Shown here piece by piece: positions 43,516-56,082 of a DNA stretch of 64,000 nt. The DNA is from Clarireedia homoeocarpa. Lineage: Eukaryota > Ascomycota > Leotiomycetes > Helotiales > Rutstroemiaceae. The first letter of the stretch is position 1. Each line of letters opens with the position of its first letter. The stretch is taken from the NCBI GenBank assembly GCA_001465935.1, contig LNKV01000038.1:690176-754175 (forward strand), read 5' to 3'. The notes below the pieces were generated by a model, which saw only the letters and a list, made by a program, of their open reading frames with translations, had not been told where the DNA came from and made no database searches. Made by a program: the position numbers and the translations under genes.

Positions 43516-44554
43516 GGAGGGGAGAACTGAGGAGTATTCGTTTTGGGGAGTTGATACGTAAAGGGTGGCTGGCTAGCTGTCATATTTTTGGTTTTTATAA
43601 CTTTGGTTTGGTTGGCTGGTGGGTTGGTTGGTTGATTGATTGTTACCAAGGAGAACGGAATTGAAAAGGGAAATGGAAATGGACATGGACATGGACATGG
43701 ACATGGACATGGGTTGAGTTAGATGCTGTAGTGCTGGGGGAATTGAGTAGTTTTATTATTGAAATTCTTCATTGTTGATTTCGTTTATTAGTGAGTGATC
43801 TGTGGGTGGGATGAAGGGTCTGGGTGCATTACACAACGTAACGTAACGGAGTAGGGGATAGAGGGTAGGGAGGGGGGGAGGGGGGAAGATGTGGGTGAAC
43901 AGGGAGTAGGATGTGTGTGTGGTTTTCATGGATAGAGATATGATATGCATTTGAAGTTGAAGTTAAAGTTGACTTGAACTGAACTAGATGAATTTGACTT
44001 GGCCTGGCTTGGCTTGACTTGGAGGACACAGTTTACTTTGTGATACTTCTTCGTGTGTATGGGGGAGGAGGGGAAAGGGAAGGGTTTGGTATATGTGTGC
44101 TTTGGGTTTGTGATATGGTGAGTAGGCGGTAGGCGGTAGAGGTGGTATGGTATGGTATGGTATGGCAGGTTTGTGTTATAACTTATGTATATATGTATGT
44201 ATGTATGTTTACGTGTCCTTACGGGAGATGGAGTGGAATGGATGGGATGGGATGGGATGGAATGAAAGAAATGGATGGGATGGGATGAGAGAGAGGGAAG
44301 AGTGGGAAAGAGAAGGGAAGGAAAGGCTGAGAGAGGGGAGAGATGGGGATGGAATTGAGGGTAGGAGTTAATCAGCTCAGCTCTGCTCTCCTCACTTCTA
44401 CATATCCAATTTCAATCGATATCAACTCCACTCGACTCAACTCACTCATCTCACCTCACTATAGTACAGCACAACCGCTCACCTACGCAGGCAGCAGTTG
44501 AGAGATATATCCATTCATCCATTCACTTATCTACGCAATCGTATCCATCTCCGT

Positions 44555-44574
44555 TGACGTCGACGTCGACGTCA
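44555..44574. promoter_or_regulatory. 20-bp perfect palindrome made of CRE/ATF half-sites
   Basis: TGACGTCGACGTCGACGTCA equals its own reverse complement and is bounded by TGACGT/ACGTCA, the core of CREB/ATF-type bZIP sites. Function is inferred only. Confidence 0.4.
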
Positions 44575-46263
44575 CTGCTCTCGGACGATCTGGGTCGTAG
44601 ACAGGATTAGGGAATACGCGAGACGAGAATTTCATTCTGCATTCGATGAGATGTGAAAGTTGGTGTTGGAGACGAAGATGTACAGCGTGCGTCAATGAAT
44701 GCTATTATCCTACAAATCGAAAATATAAATAACAAGGTGTTTGCTTCGCACCAAACTGAACGAAAGATGCACCAAGAGGTTCGAGCGCTCCGCTGTTATT
44801 GAAGTACACATCATACAAAAGATCTTCCTCCTCCTTATCTTACCCTACTGCTCGAATATACTCTACACCCATCTTCACTCATCTCCCTCAAAATGCTTCA
44901 CCTATCACCATCTCCCCTTGTTCCCTTTCAAACCCTCCCCCCCCCCAAAGATCTTTATAATCCATTCGTTAACCCTCCCTACACTTCCACTGCATCACCC
45001 TATTCCTCGAAATTGACACTGCCCTTTTGACTGTCTACCTGCCCCTAAAAAAAACCAAAGCCAACTCCTATGTCACAGAAACGCAGCGCAATACGTCTCG
45101 GGAAAAGCACAGGCGAAGAAATCTCAGGTCGAGAAGGAAGTCAATAAAAGTTTGCTTTTCTTTCCATGTTTCTTCCTTCCTGCCCCTTTCTCCTTTCGTC
45201 TTTCTTTCTTCTCCTTCATCTTCTCCTACTTCACTTCTTCTGTACCCCCAAAAAATTCTATACACTCCCTGTGCTATCGTTTTTTCTATCTGCTAACCTT
45301 AGTTTGCTTCCTTGAAAAAAATATAGATATCTCTCACACTTCCGTCTTCCCAATACACGTGCGTATTAACGCGGGTATAGACGCGGTGGGGGAGGCGGCG
45401 CAGCAGCGGAAGCATGAGGTTAAGGCGGAGAAGTGTAAGGAGGTGGTGAAAGATTGAGGTTTGGTGGGGTGGGGTGGGGTGGATGAGATAGGAGGGGAGG
45501 GGAGGGAAGGGATGTGGGGTGTGTGGTGGGATGGTAGAGCATGTAGTGGGAGTAGAATGGAGGGGAGGAGTGAGATGGCACAGGAGGAAAGGGAGGGGAA
45601 GGTGAATTAGATTTGAAGGTGGAGAGTGAGAATGGATAGTAAAGAGACAGTGAGATTGTGGATAAGATTGGGAACGAAACGGTATGTTGAACTGTTTGAG
45701 GATCAGAATTTGGGGTGATAAGGTGGTGAAGGTGCATTTGAGAAGAGTGTCGAAATCAAGAAGAGGAATCAAAGTTGCATTGTATAAAGTACCTACTATT
45801 GTTGTATTACTAGTGTAGTAACAGAGCAAACTAGTAGGCAGAAAGAACAGATAACTAACCTTTCCTCTCCTACTTCGAGTATTTCAGATCGAATCCTTTC
45901 TTTTTCTATCCATAGTTACCGGCACATTGAACAAGATATATATCATCTCTCCTGCCCTTCCTCACTTATACCACCCAACAACATCTCAAACATCTGATCT
46001 GTATCACCTGTTTTAGGGCTCATATACAAACAACACAAGCACAGACACAGAGAGACATAATTAAAGAGATGATTGATGTAATTCATCATACTGTATTTAT
46101 CTTTCCACCTCACCTCACCCCACCTCACCCCAACTCACAACAACAACAACGAACTAGCTGCACCACCACGCAACGAATAAACTAAAAAACAGTATAATCA
46201 TTTCATATATCACGATATGATATATTATGATATATGATATGATATAACATGGGTATCGCACGC

Positions 46264-46296
46264 TCTTCTTCTTCTTCTTCTTCTTCTTCTTCTTCA
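46264..46296 (+). repeat. (CTT)11 trinucleotide run
   Basis: Uninterrupted CTT units; the minus strand would read as Glu or Lys runs in a spurious ORF. Confidence 0.9.
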
Positions 46297-47333
46297 TCCC
46301 ATCCTCCTTTAGTATCCATCACCATCACCATCATCCGATAAATACAAATCCAATCTTTTCCCACTCCGCTCCATTCCACTCTGCCTTTCCAGATACCTTT
46401 CCCTTCTCCAACCCGCCGCCGCCGCCGCCAGAAAAAAAAAATCACCGCATTCATTAAAATTATAAAGCTACAGTCCAGAACAGGACAGGACAGAAAACAA
46501 CAAACCATCGCCTGCTTTTTCCCCCTTGAGAAGAATGCATACATAGAAAAGGAAGGGGAGAAAAGAGAGAAAAAAAAAAGTAATTCATCATATCATCATC
46601 ATCCGTGGATTTTGCTCGCTTGCTAAAAGAGAAAAAAGAGAGAAAAAAAAGGGGTTAAAAGAGAAACAGAAGAGAAACAAAAACAGAATGCCAACCCAAC
46701 CTAACCCCAACCCAACCCAAATGAACCGAGACAGACAGTAACCGCCCACCCAACCCAACCATTTGGAGCCTTGTGAAATAACAGAGGATTTTGGGGAAAA
46801 GAAAATAAGATAAAAACAACAAAAAGCAATGCCAGATCGCGGAGGTGAAGAAGATAGAAAGATAGAAACAAAGAAAGAAAGATATATGTAATGAGATGAG
46901 ATGAGATGATCAAGTGAGGTGAGAGGAAAGTATGCGTATGCGTATGGGTATGGCTATGAGAGTGCGTATCGAATCGAATCGAATCGAATCGAACCGTGTA
47001 TATTTCGTTCGTTTCGTACGCAAATTTTTGCTTTTTTCGTATATGAGATGTAGTGTGTAGTATGTGGTGGATATGCAAAACCGACCCGAGGACGGGAAAC
47101 AAAACCAAAGCGAATCGAATCGAATATATCTAATGTGAAAAGAAAACCTGGGCTCGCGCCCGTAAATATCTTTCCGTTCTTTTTTTTTTTTTTTTGGCTG
47201 ATATGCTTGTTGATCTTGTGTTTTGTCGTTATATGAGTGAGATGGTATGGTATGGTATGGTACGCAAATATGCTCATCTCCTCAAAGTCGTGTATGTAGA
47301 AAAGGGAGCTTATGCACTGTAAGCATGCGCCTC

Positions 47334-50300
47334 TCAAACGCTGTTCGTCCTCCTCCTGATAATATGCACCGGTTTCTGCGCATGCACCACCACCAATTTA
47401 AAACTCGCGTTCCACTTCTCGCATTCATCGAGCACCGCAGGATCACTGAAAATACTCGTCATATTGATCGTGTCCCGTTCCTTCTCTTTTCCTTTCCCCA
47501 TTCTCTTCGCTTTCTCCTCATTCGCTTTCGCATCCGCCTTTGCCGCCTCCAGCAACCCACTCTCATAACACCTCATATACCACCACCTCCCGACCTTGGC
47601 CACCATCTTCGTGATACTCTCATCGCCCTCGGGACTTGGATCTTTCATCATATCAACCAGGCTCCTTTCCTCTCTGACTTTCTGTTTCGGTTTTGACACC
47701 TTCCCCTTCGAGCTATCCATCACGAACCCTGTAACCGGCACCCCAACACGGCAGCTTTTCACATCTTTCCATCCTCTGCCACCAAGTAGTCGCAGCACAA
47801 GATCGCCGACGCTGCCTAGAACTACACCTTCGTCGCGCTCGCGGAGGCGGGTTTTCAAGCCGCGGACGGCGCGCCGCGTGCGCGGACCCATGTTTAGCAT
47901 GTCGAGGTCGAGAAGCGTGATTTCGATGTATCCACCTGGTTTGAGGACGCGGCGGGACTCGGAGATGAGGTGGGTGTAGGTTTGGGTGGTAAGGGTGGAG
48001 GGGAAGCGGAAGATGACGGTGGAGAAGGTTGAGGATGGGAAGGGGAATTTGGGGGTTGGTGTTGAGGAGGGAGAGGTGAAGGATGGGAAGGGGACTTGGT
48101 GGTGGTTTGAGGGTGGGGCGGGATAGGCAGCGGGATTGGAGGTAGTGTGGTCGGCTGTTGGGGAGAGATTGTAGAAGTTGCAGGACGGATAGGTTTCGGC
48201 GGCGTAGAAGGACCAGTCGTCTGTTGTTGTAGAGGTCAGTATCGGTTTTGCAGGTCGAAAGGTTAGCTCATAAGAGAAGAAAAAGAATACTCACCATTTC
48301 CCAAGCCATCAATAATCAAAATCGAACATCTCTTCGTACCCTCCAACTCGGAAATCGCTTCCCGAGCAGGACTGAACAGCACGTTCCCAAAAGTAAGCCA
48401 TTTACTAACCGTCATACTTCCCACTCTAAGATTAACTTGCGACATGGGCGAGTTGCTTTCCTGAGACGAAATGCGAAGGAGACTTGAGCCGGAGATGCGA
48501 GAAGTGCTAGTGTTGCTTGAGGAGGCGGACTTTCGAGAATGAGAGCTGTTCTTAGATGTTCGATTTGTGGCTGGAATGGGAATTTCGGAACTGGAATTGG
48601 TGTTCGATGATGCTGGGTCGTGGATAGGATTAGACGAGGTAGTATTGAATTGAGAATTTGACGAGGGGAAGAAATCCGAAAGAGAAAGTGGTGTTGTTGG
48701 TGATGGGATGTTGGCTAAAGCAGCGCGGAGGCTGCTGTCCATGTCTTGACTGCAAATGCTAGATGTGGCAAGAGTTGATATGCGGGGTGGAACCTGAGGT
48801 AATTCGCGATTAGGGATAGGTAGCGGGTTCGTCGTCTTGATTGAAGGAAGTGCTCCATAACTTCTGCGACTCTGGTATGTCTCGTATTGAAACGGCACAC
48901 CAAAAGAAGATGTAGTGGAAACCCGAGATTTAGATGCCCCGTCTGTCTCGATCAAGTCGTCATATTCGTCCCAAACCTCATCTTCTGCCAATTCTGCATC
49001 GGCTTCTGGAATAATCGCGGTAATTTCTGCGATGTTGAGTGTCCCCGAGCTACTTGTCATCGTAGCTCCGGAGTTTTTTCTTGGCGAAAAGGCTAGGAAT
49101 TCTCGCTGGATTGATCCAGGGGTGGATTTTTTTTCTTGAGAATTGCGTTGGGCATCGACTTGCGCGGTATAATCTTGTTCGAGAGACGAATACTTCGGCG
49201 GACTTGCACCAAGAGCTACAGAATCTGCATCCAGCTCCGCAAGGTTTAGAGTAGGTTGCAAAGTGCTTAGTCTTGCAAACGGTCGCGAGAATGACTTTGG
49301 CGATGTTGTCTCCGGTCTTGCAGACACGACCTTTGGAATTCTACCAACTTGTTGTAGCCGACTTGGACGAACAGGAGTCACTTCTCGGCTGACTTGAAAT
49401 TCTGGTTCTGGAATTTCAATTTCAGGAGAAAGCGGCATGACCGGTTCTGGCGGCGCGTATACAGTAGTGGCTGGCATTACTTCGGGAAGCGAAGGTGCCA
49501 TGGCAAGCTGCAACTCTTCAATTCTTCGCAGATTCTCCTTCATGTTACTAAATTGCAGCTCATCTAACTGCTCGTCAGTCAACATAACAACATTCGAATC
49601 TCTCAAAATTTCCTCCAAATCCAAACTTTCCGAATCTTCTGGTTCGCTTGAAGAATCCATCATAGCATAATGAGGTACTGCCTTGATGGGTTGGCGGCCA
49701 ACAGAGACTTGCACTGGGCTACCTTTGACCTCAACTGGTGGCTTTGGTGCTTGGCGATGAAAGATATTCCATTTTCGAGGCGACCTTGCTCGCTTTTCTA
49801 GTTTCTTAGGCTTAGAAGTATCGTCATTTCGACCTCGCTCAGCCTCCTCTTTCATTTCCAGTTGCGATTCACCAGATAATAGACCAGAATCCGGATTTCC
49901 CATAGAAGACGATAGCCCTTTTGGAGGAATATTAAGTGGGTCTGGCGAAACCAAGGCACTTGTGGAGCTATTTAAGCGCTGAATCGACCTCCGGAATGCC
50001 AACGGTGGCTTTTTCTTATCCTCATATTGACTATCAGATGGTCTTCGGAATTTCGGCGCATCACCAGTAGAGGAGTTTCTCTTGCTGTTATCTTTCGGAA
50101 TGGCAGATGGCCATAATGTAGGTTGAGACGGCTCGTGGCTGGAACTAGTCTGTGTAGAAGTCTTACTTAAAGCAGTAAGACTCGTGTTACTTTCCGTACG
50201 ACTAAACACTGAGCCAGAGTTTCGGTTTTCCTTAATTTGACCACCTCCAGCTATTACAACAGGATTTATACGATCGCGGAAAAATGGATCTTGGGTACCA

Positions 50301-52111
50301 GATACGAGAGCTGACGAACCACTCAAGCTTCTTTCGTGTGTGCGGCCTGGAGCGGGTGCACCTGTACTACGACCCCGAAGTGCATAACGTGCGTAGCCTT
50401 CATGACCCGTACCTGCAGCTGGTCCCCTTCGAGGTGGCTTTTCGGTCGTCGCTGTTCCAGCTTCAGGTGTTGTCTTTGTTCTCCTACTGAAAAATCCGAA
50501 GCGGTGTTTCCCAATGTCCACACTCGGACTTGGTGTACGGGCTGTATGACCACGCGATGGCGGTCTTAGGTTAGGAATAAATCCGAGGCCAGTTGGAGGC
50601 GGACTCGGTTCACGTTTGGGGGACACGAAAGGCATCGGTGATGGATTTCGCGATGGTTCTCGAGGAATTTGCCGAGGTAAAGATGGTGGGGGCGATACTG
50701 CTGACATTGGAGGGGAGATTGTGTCACTTCGGTCTCCTGTGTATTTGATGCCGGTAAAATTGCTCTGCAGGATAGCAAAATCTCCCAGCTGGGTTCGTAG
50801 GTCCGGTGCGCCATCTCTGCTGGGTCTCCTTGGAGGAGTTGATCTTGCTGGAGATTCCCCTAAGCTATTCTTTCGTATATGAGCTTCTGGCGATGTTGGT
50901 GTAATGGCAGGGCTGCTTTGGGTAGGTCTTGCAGGAGAGCTCTCATTTTCTGCAGGCTTCTTAAACTTTTGAGAAGATTTCCGAGGCGGAGGACTAGGTG
51001 GAAGCGAAACCAACATAGTTTTCTTTTTCTTCTCCTTAGTTAGTACTACTTTTCCGTCGGCTTTCACTGTAGAATTAGATGATGATGAATTAACTGATTC
51101 CCGTAATGCGGGGAGTCCTTGAGGGTCAACGATCGGATTCTCAATCTCATTCGAGGGTGTACGGTCGTGTCTCCTTGACAGAGGGGGTCTGCTTCTTGTA
51201 GGGCTACTTCCTCTTCGACTTGGAATATTTGACTTGAACGGAGCGACGATACCTGGCGAGGCGGATGACATTGAAGTCGGTGTAGTGTCTCTGCTGTAGA
51301 CACTGGGCCCTGGAGATTCGGAAAACCGTGTCGAAGGACTTGCGCTGTATCCACTGCCACTATATCCACTATACCGGTTGTAGGCAGACCCTGCGAATCC
51401 GAATCCAAAGGTAGGAGTAGGTGGTGAGATTTCCGGTGTGGATAATTTGTAAGGAATTTCCGCCGCTAATCTGCTATCCAAGTGACCATGATGTGCCGGA
51501 TTTGGACGATATCTATCTAACTCTGGTATTATCTTAGGTTGAACCTCTATGGTGGGTGGAGAAACTTTTCTTTTTCGTAGAGAGGACTCAATGTAGGCCG
51601 CTGGTGATTTTGAGGAAGTTCCAACACTCGATTTGCTATCTGGGCGGTGACTCCATTGACCCAGAGGTTCAGTGGTTGCTCTTGCAGTGGTTGGTCGACC
51701 GAGCTCGATGTGTTGAGCTATCGATGAAGGTTTCCGTCTCAGAACATTTCGAGAAGATTTCTCATTAAGAGCAGTAGTAGGAAGAGGAGATGCATGCCTA
51801 TCATCATTCACCCGAGCCCCAAGTGACGATGCCATGTTACTTCTGTAGCTGTTCTCCGACTTTGCCCTTGGTGCTGGTGAAGGTTGGCGAATGCTTGGTC
51901 GAGGTAAACCCGTTTGTTGCTGCTGCTGTTGACTGTTCATTTCCAAATTCACTCTTCGACGTTCCTTCCTTGACTTTATGTAAGCAGATTCATCCTCACG
52001 ATCCCTCAAACGGCTTCCTTCCTGGGGTTGTGTGGGATATCCTGCTCGTCTGTGCTGAACGCCAACATTTGGTCTGGCTGGTAGCCCGAACGGTGGAATA
52101 TTGGATGCCAT
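47334..52111 (-). CDS. Large disordered protein with C-terminal methyltransferase-like domain
   Basis: Exons 52111-48295 and 48220-47334 give 1,567 residues. The 74-nt intron has a GTGAGT donor and an ACAG acceptor and joins LIIDGLGN/DDWSFYAAETYP exactly inside the domain. About 1,200 N-terminal residues are Ser/Pro/Arg-rich and disordered, with a short Gln run and many SP/TP sites. The last about 340 residues have a methyltransferase layout: RCSILIIDGLGN (motif I position), DDWSFYAAETYP, FSTVIFRFPSTL, then RRVLKPGGYIEITLLDLDML and the C-terminal helices. The Gly loop lacks the usual GxGxG, so SAM binding may be lost or altered. Proteins of this plan occur in many filamentous fungi without known function. 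The splice phase and PGGYIEI motif make the structure firm; activity is uncertain. Confidence 0.85.
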
Positions 52112-54890
52112 ATTATCTTGCTTTACTCAACATTATCCAAAACGGAAAGGCAAAGGTGTGCTGGGTTCCACCCGTATGTTATAAAATGTGACAATCATAT
52201 ATGTTCGACATTCCTTGATATCTGGTAGTCTAATTTTCTTGTTGCATTTCAAATGGAAGTTCTTGATGATGGTTAGTTTAGATGAGGGAAGAAAAAGAAT
52301 AAAGAGCGTACCTGTTTTTACAAAAGTATGTTACTCCGTGAAGGATTCTTTTCTAATCACAACTTTTATTGTATAGGAATATCGGAATGCTGTGATGGTG
52401 TGGTCTTGATGGCACCAGAGATTATGTGGTGGCCAATATACTTGGGTACAAAGCACGTGCAGCTTCCGAATAACGCTGCAAAAAAATCACCACCAGGGTA
52501 TAATTGTATTCCGAACAGTGCGGAATGGTAGGAAAAGTAAGTAGACCTAGAAGCCAAGAGACCCAAGAAGAGATTTTGATGGAAAATGCAAGAGATGAGA
52601 TGCAGTAAAGTAGAAATGGGATAGGAGAAAAGAAAGAATGCCAGCAACGCTTTTAGATAGATATTCGTGGATTCGTTCTGGTTAATAGTAAGGGTCGTAC
52701 TTTTTGCGGAATGGATAAGGCACAACAGTGTGGGGACTTTCACCCTACTGTATGTTTTTGCCGGGAAACCAAAGACGTGGGTTTTAGTTGGACGAGAGTT
52801 AAGCCACTGGGTTGTTTAGCTGCAACTTAACGCAGGTTCGATATCCATTTATTTTGGGGCGTGGAGTCGTACTAAATTTGCGTTGCGGGACGTGATATAC
52901 TTGGACGTGGACGTCCTCCAGTAGGGGAGTATATATGGTTTGTATGATTGTGTACAAATAATGGGTACTATGGAGAGTGTGCGGATCGTCGAGGAGATGT
53001 AAACCATATATCAGAACTAAGAGCACTCCGGGTCGAACTATGCAGTGGAGAAGTTGTGTAGACAAGATGATTTCGTGGTTTCCGAGACGGCTGCAGGTGG
53101 ATATTCAGGTCAGCTGTATGGCCACTCGTTATTCTGTGGCCATGACCGATACAATGCGCTGCTTTGCTTTCTTGCTTGCTTGTGGCTTTTAACATTGAGG
53201 CCCCATTATGATAGACCGGTGTACGAGGGGAGGGGTCTCTGCAATGTACTGCAGCACGTACCATACAAGCAAGTACTGTACATATGACTGTGCCTCTGGA
53301 GTAGCCGATGATAGGAATCCTTCGAAACTGTTTGAAAAGCCTGACACCGTGGAATGAGGAGGCAGAGTTTCTAAAGAGTCAGTAATATCCGTCATTGAGC
53401 ATTCGTGGGTTGTTTGGGGAGTTTTTGTGTGCAGAAAGGAAAAAAGCAGGGCAAAAAGAAATTCTCGAGCCCACAAATCACGCTTGACAAGAGCTGCAGA
53501 GCCCTGTAAAATTTCGTCAATATCGCTGTATGCTGCGCCCGAAATAAGATACTTCTATGTACTCCAGACCTATGAAATCCAAGTCGGGCTTTGTATTCAA
53601 TTCATTGGTGAGCGGTGAATGCTTGGTTGAGGCATAATTGCTCGCGATACAATTTTCTCGCTTTCCTACGAACGAGTCACTTTTTGGCATGAGATTCGGT
53701 TGAGCTGTTTGATATAAACGCCGGTTCGTCATTCGTTGACTCTCACAGGGTAACATCGGCGAAGAATATCCAAGACCTGGTCAGAGATAGCTTCAATGGC
53801 TGATATTGATTTGAACATGTTATTGGCTGATGGTCAAATACTCATGCTGATTGATAACGCGCTTGTCGCATGAGTACATACGTCTCCACCCTTTTCGCAG
53901 GCGGGGTCTTGCGGCTTTGCGCTTCTACAGTCTTAAGTTGGTACCTGAACAGTTGGAGAAACTTGGTACCTTCCTGTATCTTCGTCGTTATGACCCGTAA
54001 TGGTGTTATCATCATCTAGATGTTTAGGCCTCTGTCAGCTCCAACGATGAACCCCGTAAGCTGGCCTCACATAACCTTACAGGCCCGGTCCGGAGTCGAA
54101 TCCGGGGATGCGATGCAAAGGATAAAATCTAGCTCTAAGGTTAATACAGGAAAGCTACAGCCTACACGAAAGGCAAGGTCAGAATGAAGCCCTGTACCTC
54201 GTTCGCCTACGGGTCCGTACCGCATCGGACGAATCCTATGACGATAGTGACCCGATAATAATCCGTTAACGGAATGCCAAATTGATGTTGTGTTCCGTGG
54301 GATCACAAACATAGGTACCAAATGGTTTCTTCAACCATACAACGTTCTCGTCGGTATGAAAGAATGATGATCCTTCGAGATTGGCAGCATGCATGGGATG
54401 CGACTTGATCGAATTTGTATGTAATACGGCTTTACATGGATTTGTACCATGCCCTCTAGCCTTTCAACCATACCCTCTAGCCTTTGATAGGAATTGATTG
54501 GTTATAGCACAAGCGTTCTTATCCAATGAATCGTAAAAATTTGTTGCCTCGGCGGGTGAAGAAACCCCCCCTGAACCAAGCTCTCCTAATTGCCCAAACG
54601 GGACTTGGTTATACGATCAATAGACAGTTTCTTGTTGACCTTTTCGTAGCCTAGGGGTTTTTTTCCCTCTTCTCAAATGGGGAAAGCGTAAAGCGGAATG
54701 CCAAAAAATAGTCTATCCGACAAAAGATACAGTTTGGCCACGGCTAATCATGCCCCGTGAGTAAGGAGGAGAGGACGAATCATTCGATAACCCTGTAAAT
54801 CATCCAACAACACAGAAAGAAGTCATGTTCCCCGAAGGTCGATCTTTCGGTCTGACAATCTGGCAACGACCTATGTCTCGGCACCTACGA
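52112..54890. other. Gene-poor stretch
   Basis: No gene supported. A minus ORF at 53189-53476 has a hydrophobic start (MWAREFLFALLFSFLHTKTP) but an implausible C-terminus. A 21-bp direct repeat ACCATRCCCTCTAGCCTTT occurs at about 54447-54488. The base composition between 54 and 56 kb looks different from the flanks. Confidence 0.4.
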
Positions 54891-55112
54891 TCAAGGCGAT
54901 GACAGCTCTGAGGCTGATGCTAACTCACTGTCCACCGAACGGCCCGAGGTATGCTCAGTGTTCCCAGCATAGCTGAATTTTGCAGAAGCGAGAGGCGACT
55001 GACTGTGCGTTGGCTGCGGGTTTAACTGGAGCATTTGTGGCGGAGTCTGTGCATGTACGAACGCCACACTTGAAAAGAGAGCAAACATTTGGATTGTTCT
55101 TGAAGCAAACAT
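54891..55112 (-). CDS. Small secreted protein, 73 residues
   Basis: From the internal Met at 55112 the frame reads MFASRTIQMFALFSSVAFVHA, a clear signal peptide with an AHA-type cleavage site near residue 21. A 52-residue mature part follows, rich in Ser, Gln, Pro and Ala, with a SYAGNTEHTSGRS motif and no cysteines. The ORF extends further upstream, but that part is basic and lacks the features of a secreted protein. Size and signal fit fungal small secreted proteins. The lack of cysteines is less typical of apoplastic effectors. Function is unknown. Confidence 0.45.
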   Translation of the reverse strand: MFASRTIQMFALFSSVAFVHAQTPPQMLQLNPQPTHSQSPLASAKFSYAGNTEHTSGRSVDSELASASELSSP

Positions 55113-56082
55113 GTTGAATATATTATGCGTTGGCAGGCGATTTTCGATCCAAGTCGGAGGTGATATTGAATCAACAAAATTAGCCCGACGGAAACCTCTT
55201 TCGGCCAAGGGCCGATGAATTAAGCCATCGGGACGTCCAAACTTATTGAGCAGGGTTCTAAAGCATCTCATTGGTTATGTAGAGGTGGGCCGCGTTCCTC
55301 AGTTTCGGGTCCAATTCAGTAACGTGACGACGAAGTGGTGTCGTAAACCTTGACTCTTTCGTATCTATCAGACACGGGGTGTCGTGTGGACATGTGAAGC
55401 TATTGGATGAGGGGATGTTGATCTCATACTTACCGGTCTCGGAGCAAGCCCCTCTTTTGTAGGTTCTATTTACATCAGCACGTTATCTTGTGAGCATATC
55501 ACATCTGCAATGGTCATTCTATGAAACCCATTCATGGCAATCGTCCTCCAAGAATTTCCCTCATTCCTTCTGAACGTTAGAAGAATAATCTTTGGTTGTG
55601 CAGATCCCCATTGTCCTTCCCCTGACACTATTGAAAATGAATCTTTAGTCCTCGTAGCGTCATAGGCCCCTGATTTGTCTTGATCAAAGAGTATCAGGAA
55701 TCAACCTTTTCGCTAGGGTCCGTTACGTCTTCCCAACCGCAAGCATAGCGAAAAGTATGATTTCTTCCGAGCACCTGGACCTGGAACTAATAGAGACCAT
55801 TGAATTAGAAAGAAAACCGTTCCGAAATCCTAGTGGAAATGCCATTTGAACGAAATGCACGGATAGAGCTTGTTTTAACGCGTATTTGAGAACCTCAATG
55901 CTCAGACTCTTTGAAAGGCGAGAATAGAGGCAGGTTACCACTGATGTGAATGGCTTTAGGAAAACGTAAAATATCGATGGATTTCTTCAGAAAATAGAAT
56001 TTGACTAATATACAGTATCGCCAGTTAAGCTCTCGTACTCGAATAGCTGATAAAAATCTTCGCAAATTATAGGTCCTTTTCG
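55113..56082. other. Intergenic stretch
   Basis: No supported gene. The 72-codon minus ORF at 55723-55941 shows no domain. Confidence 0.45.

Larger units (their letters stand above)
43137..47333. other. 4.2-kb convergent gap dense in microsatellites
   Basis: Lies between two 3' gene ends, yet is unusually long. Repeats include (GAT)n near 43155-43200, T29 at 43487-43515, (GGACAT)5 at 43681-43711, TATGG runs at 44142-44165 and 47241-47263, GGGAT runs near 44240-44290, (CTT)11 at 46264-46296 and (ATCGA)5 at 46969-46992. Strand-biased purine or pyrimidine stretches give many spurious ORFs (for example 45299-45829). No protein-coding gene is supported; a non-coding transcript is possible. Confidence 0.55.

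Noticed and set aside
45299..45829. 176-codon minus-strand ORF
   Set aside because: Product of a long purine-rich stretch; composition is almost only His, Pro, Ser, Thr and Leu.
54061..54150. T-arm-like CCGGATTCGACTCCGG on the minus strand
   Set aside because: No D-arm, anticodon arm or acceptor pairing could be found around it.
54400..55950. Organelle-derived (NUMT-like) insertion
   Set aside because: Composition looks unusual, but no mitochondrial gene or rRNA segment could be recognised.
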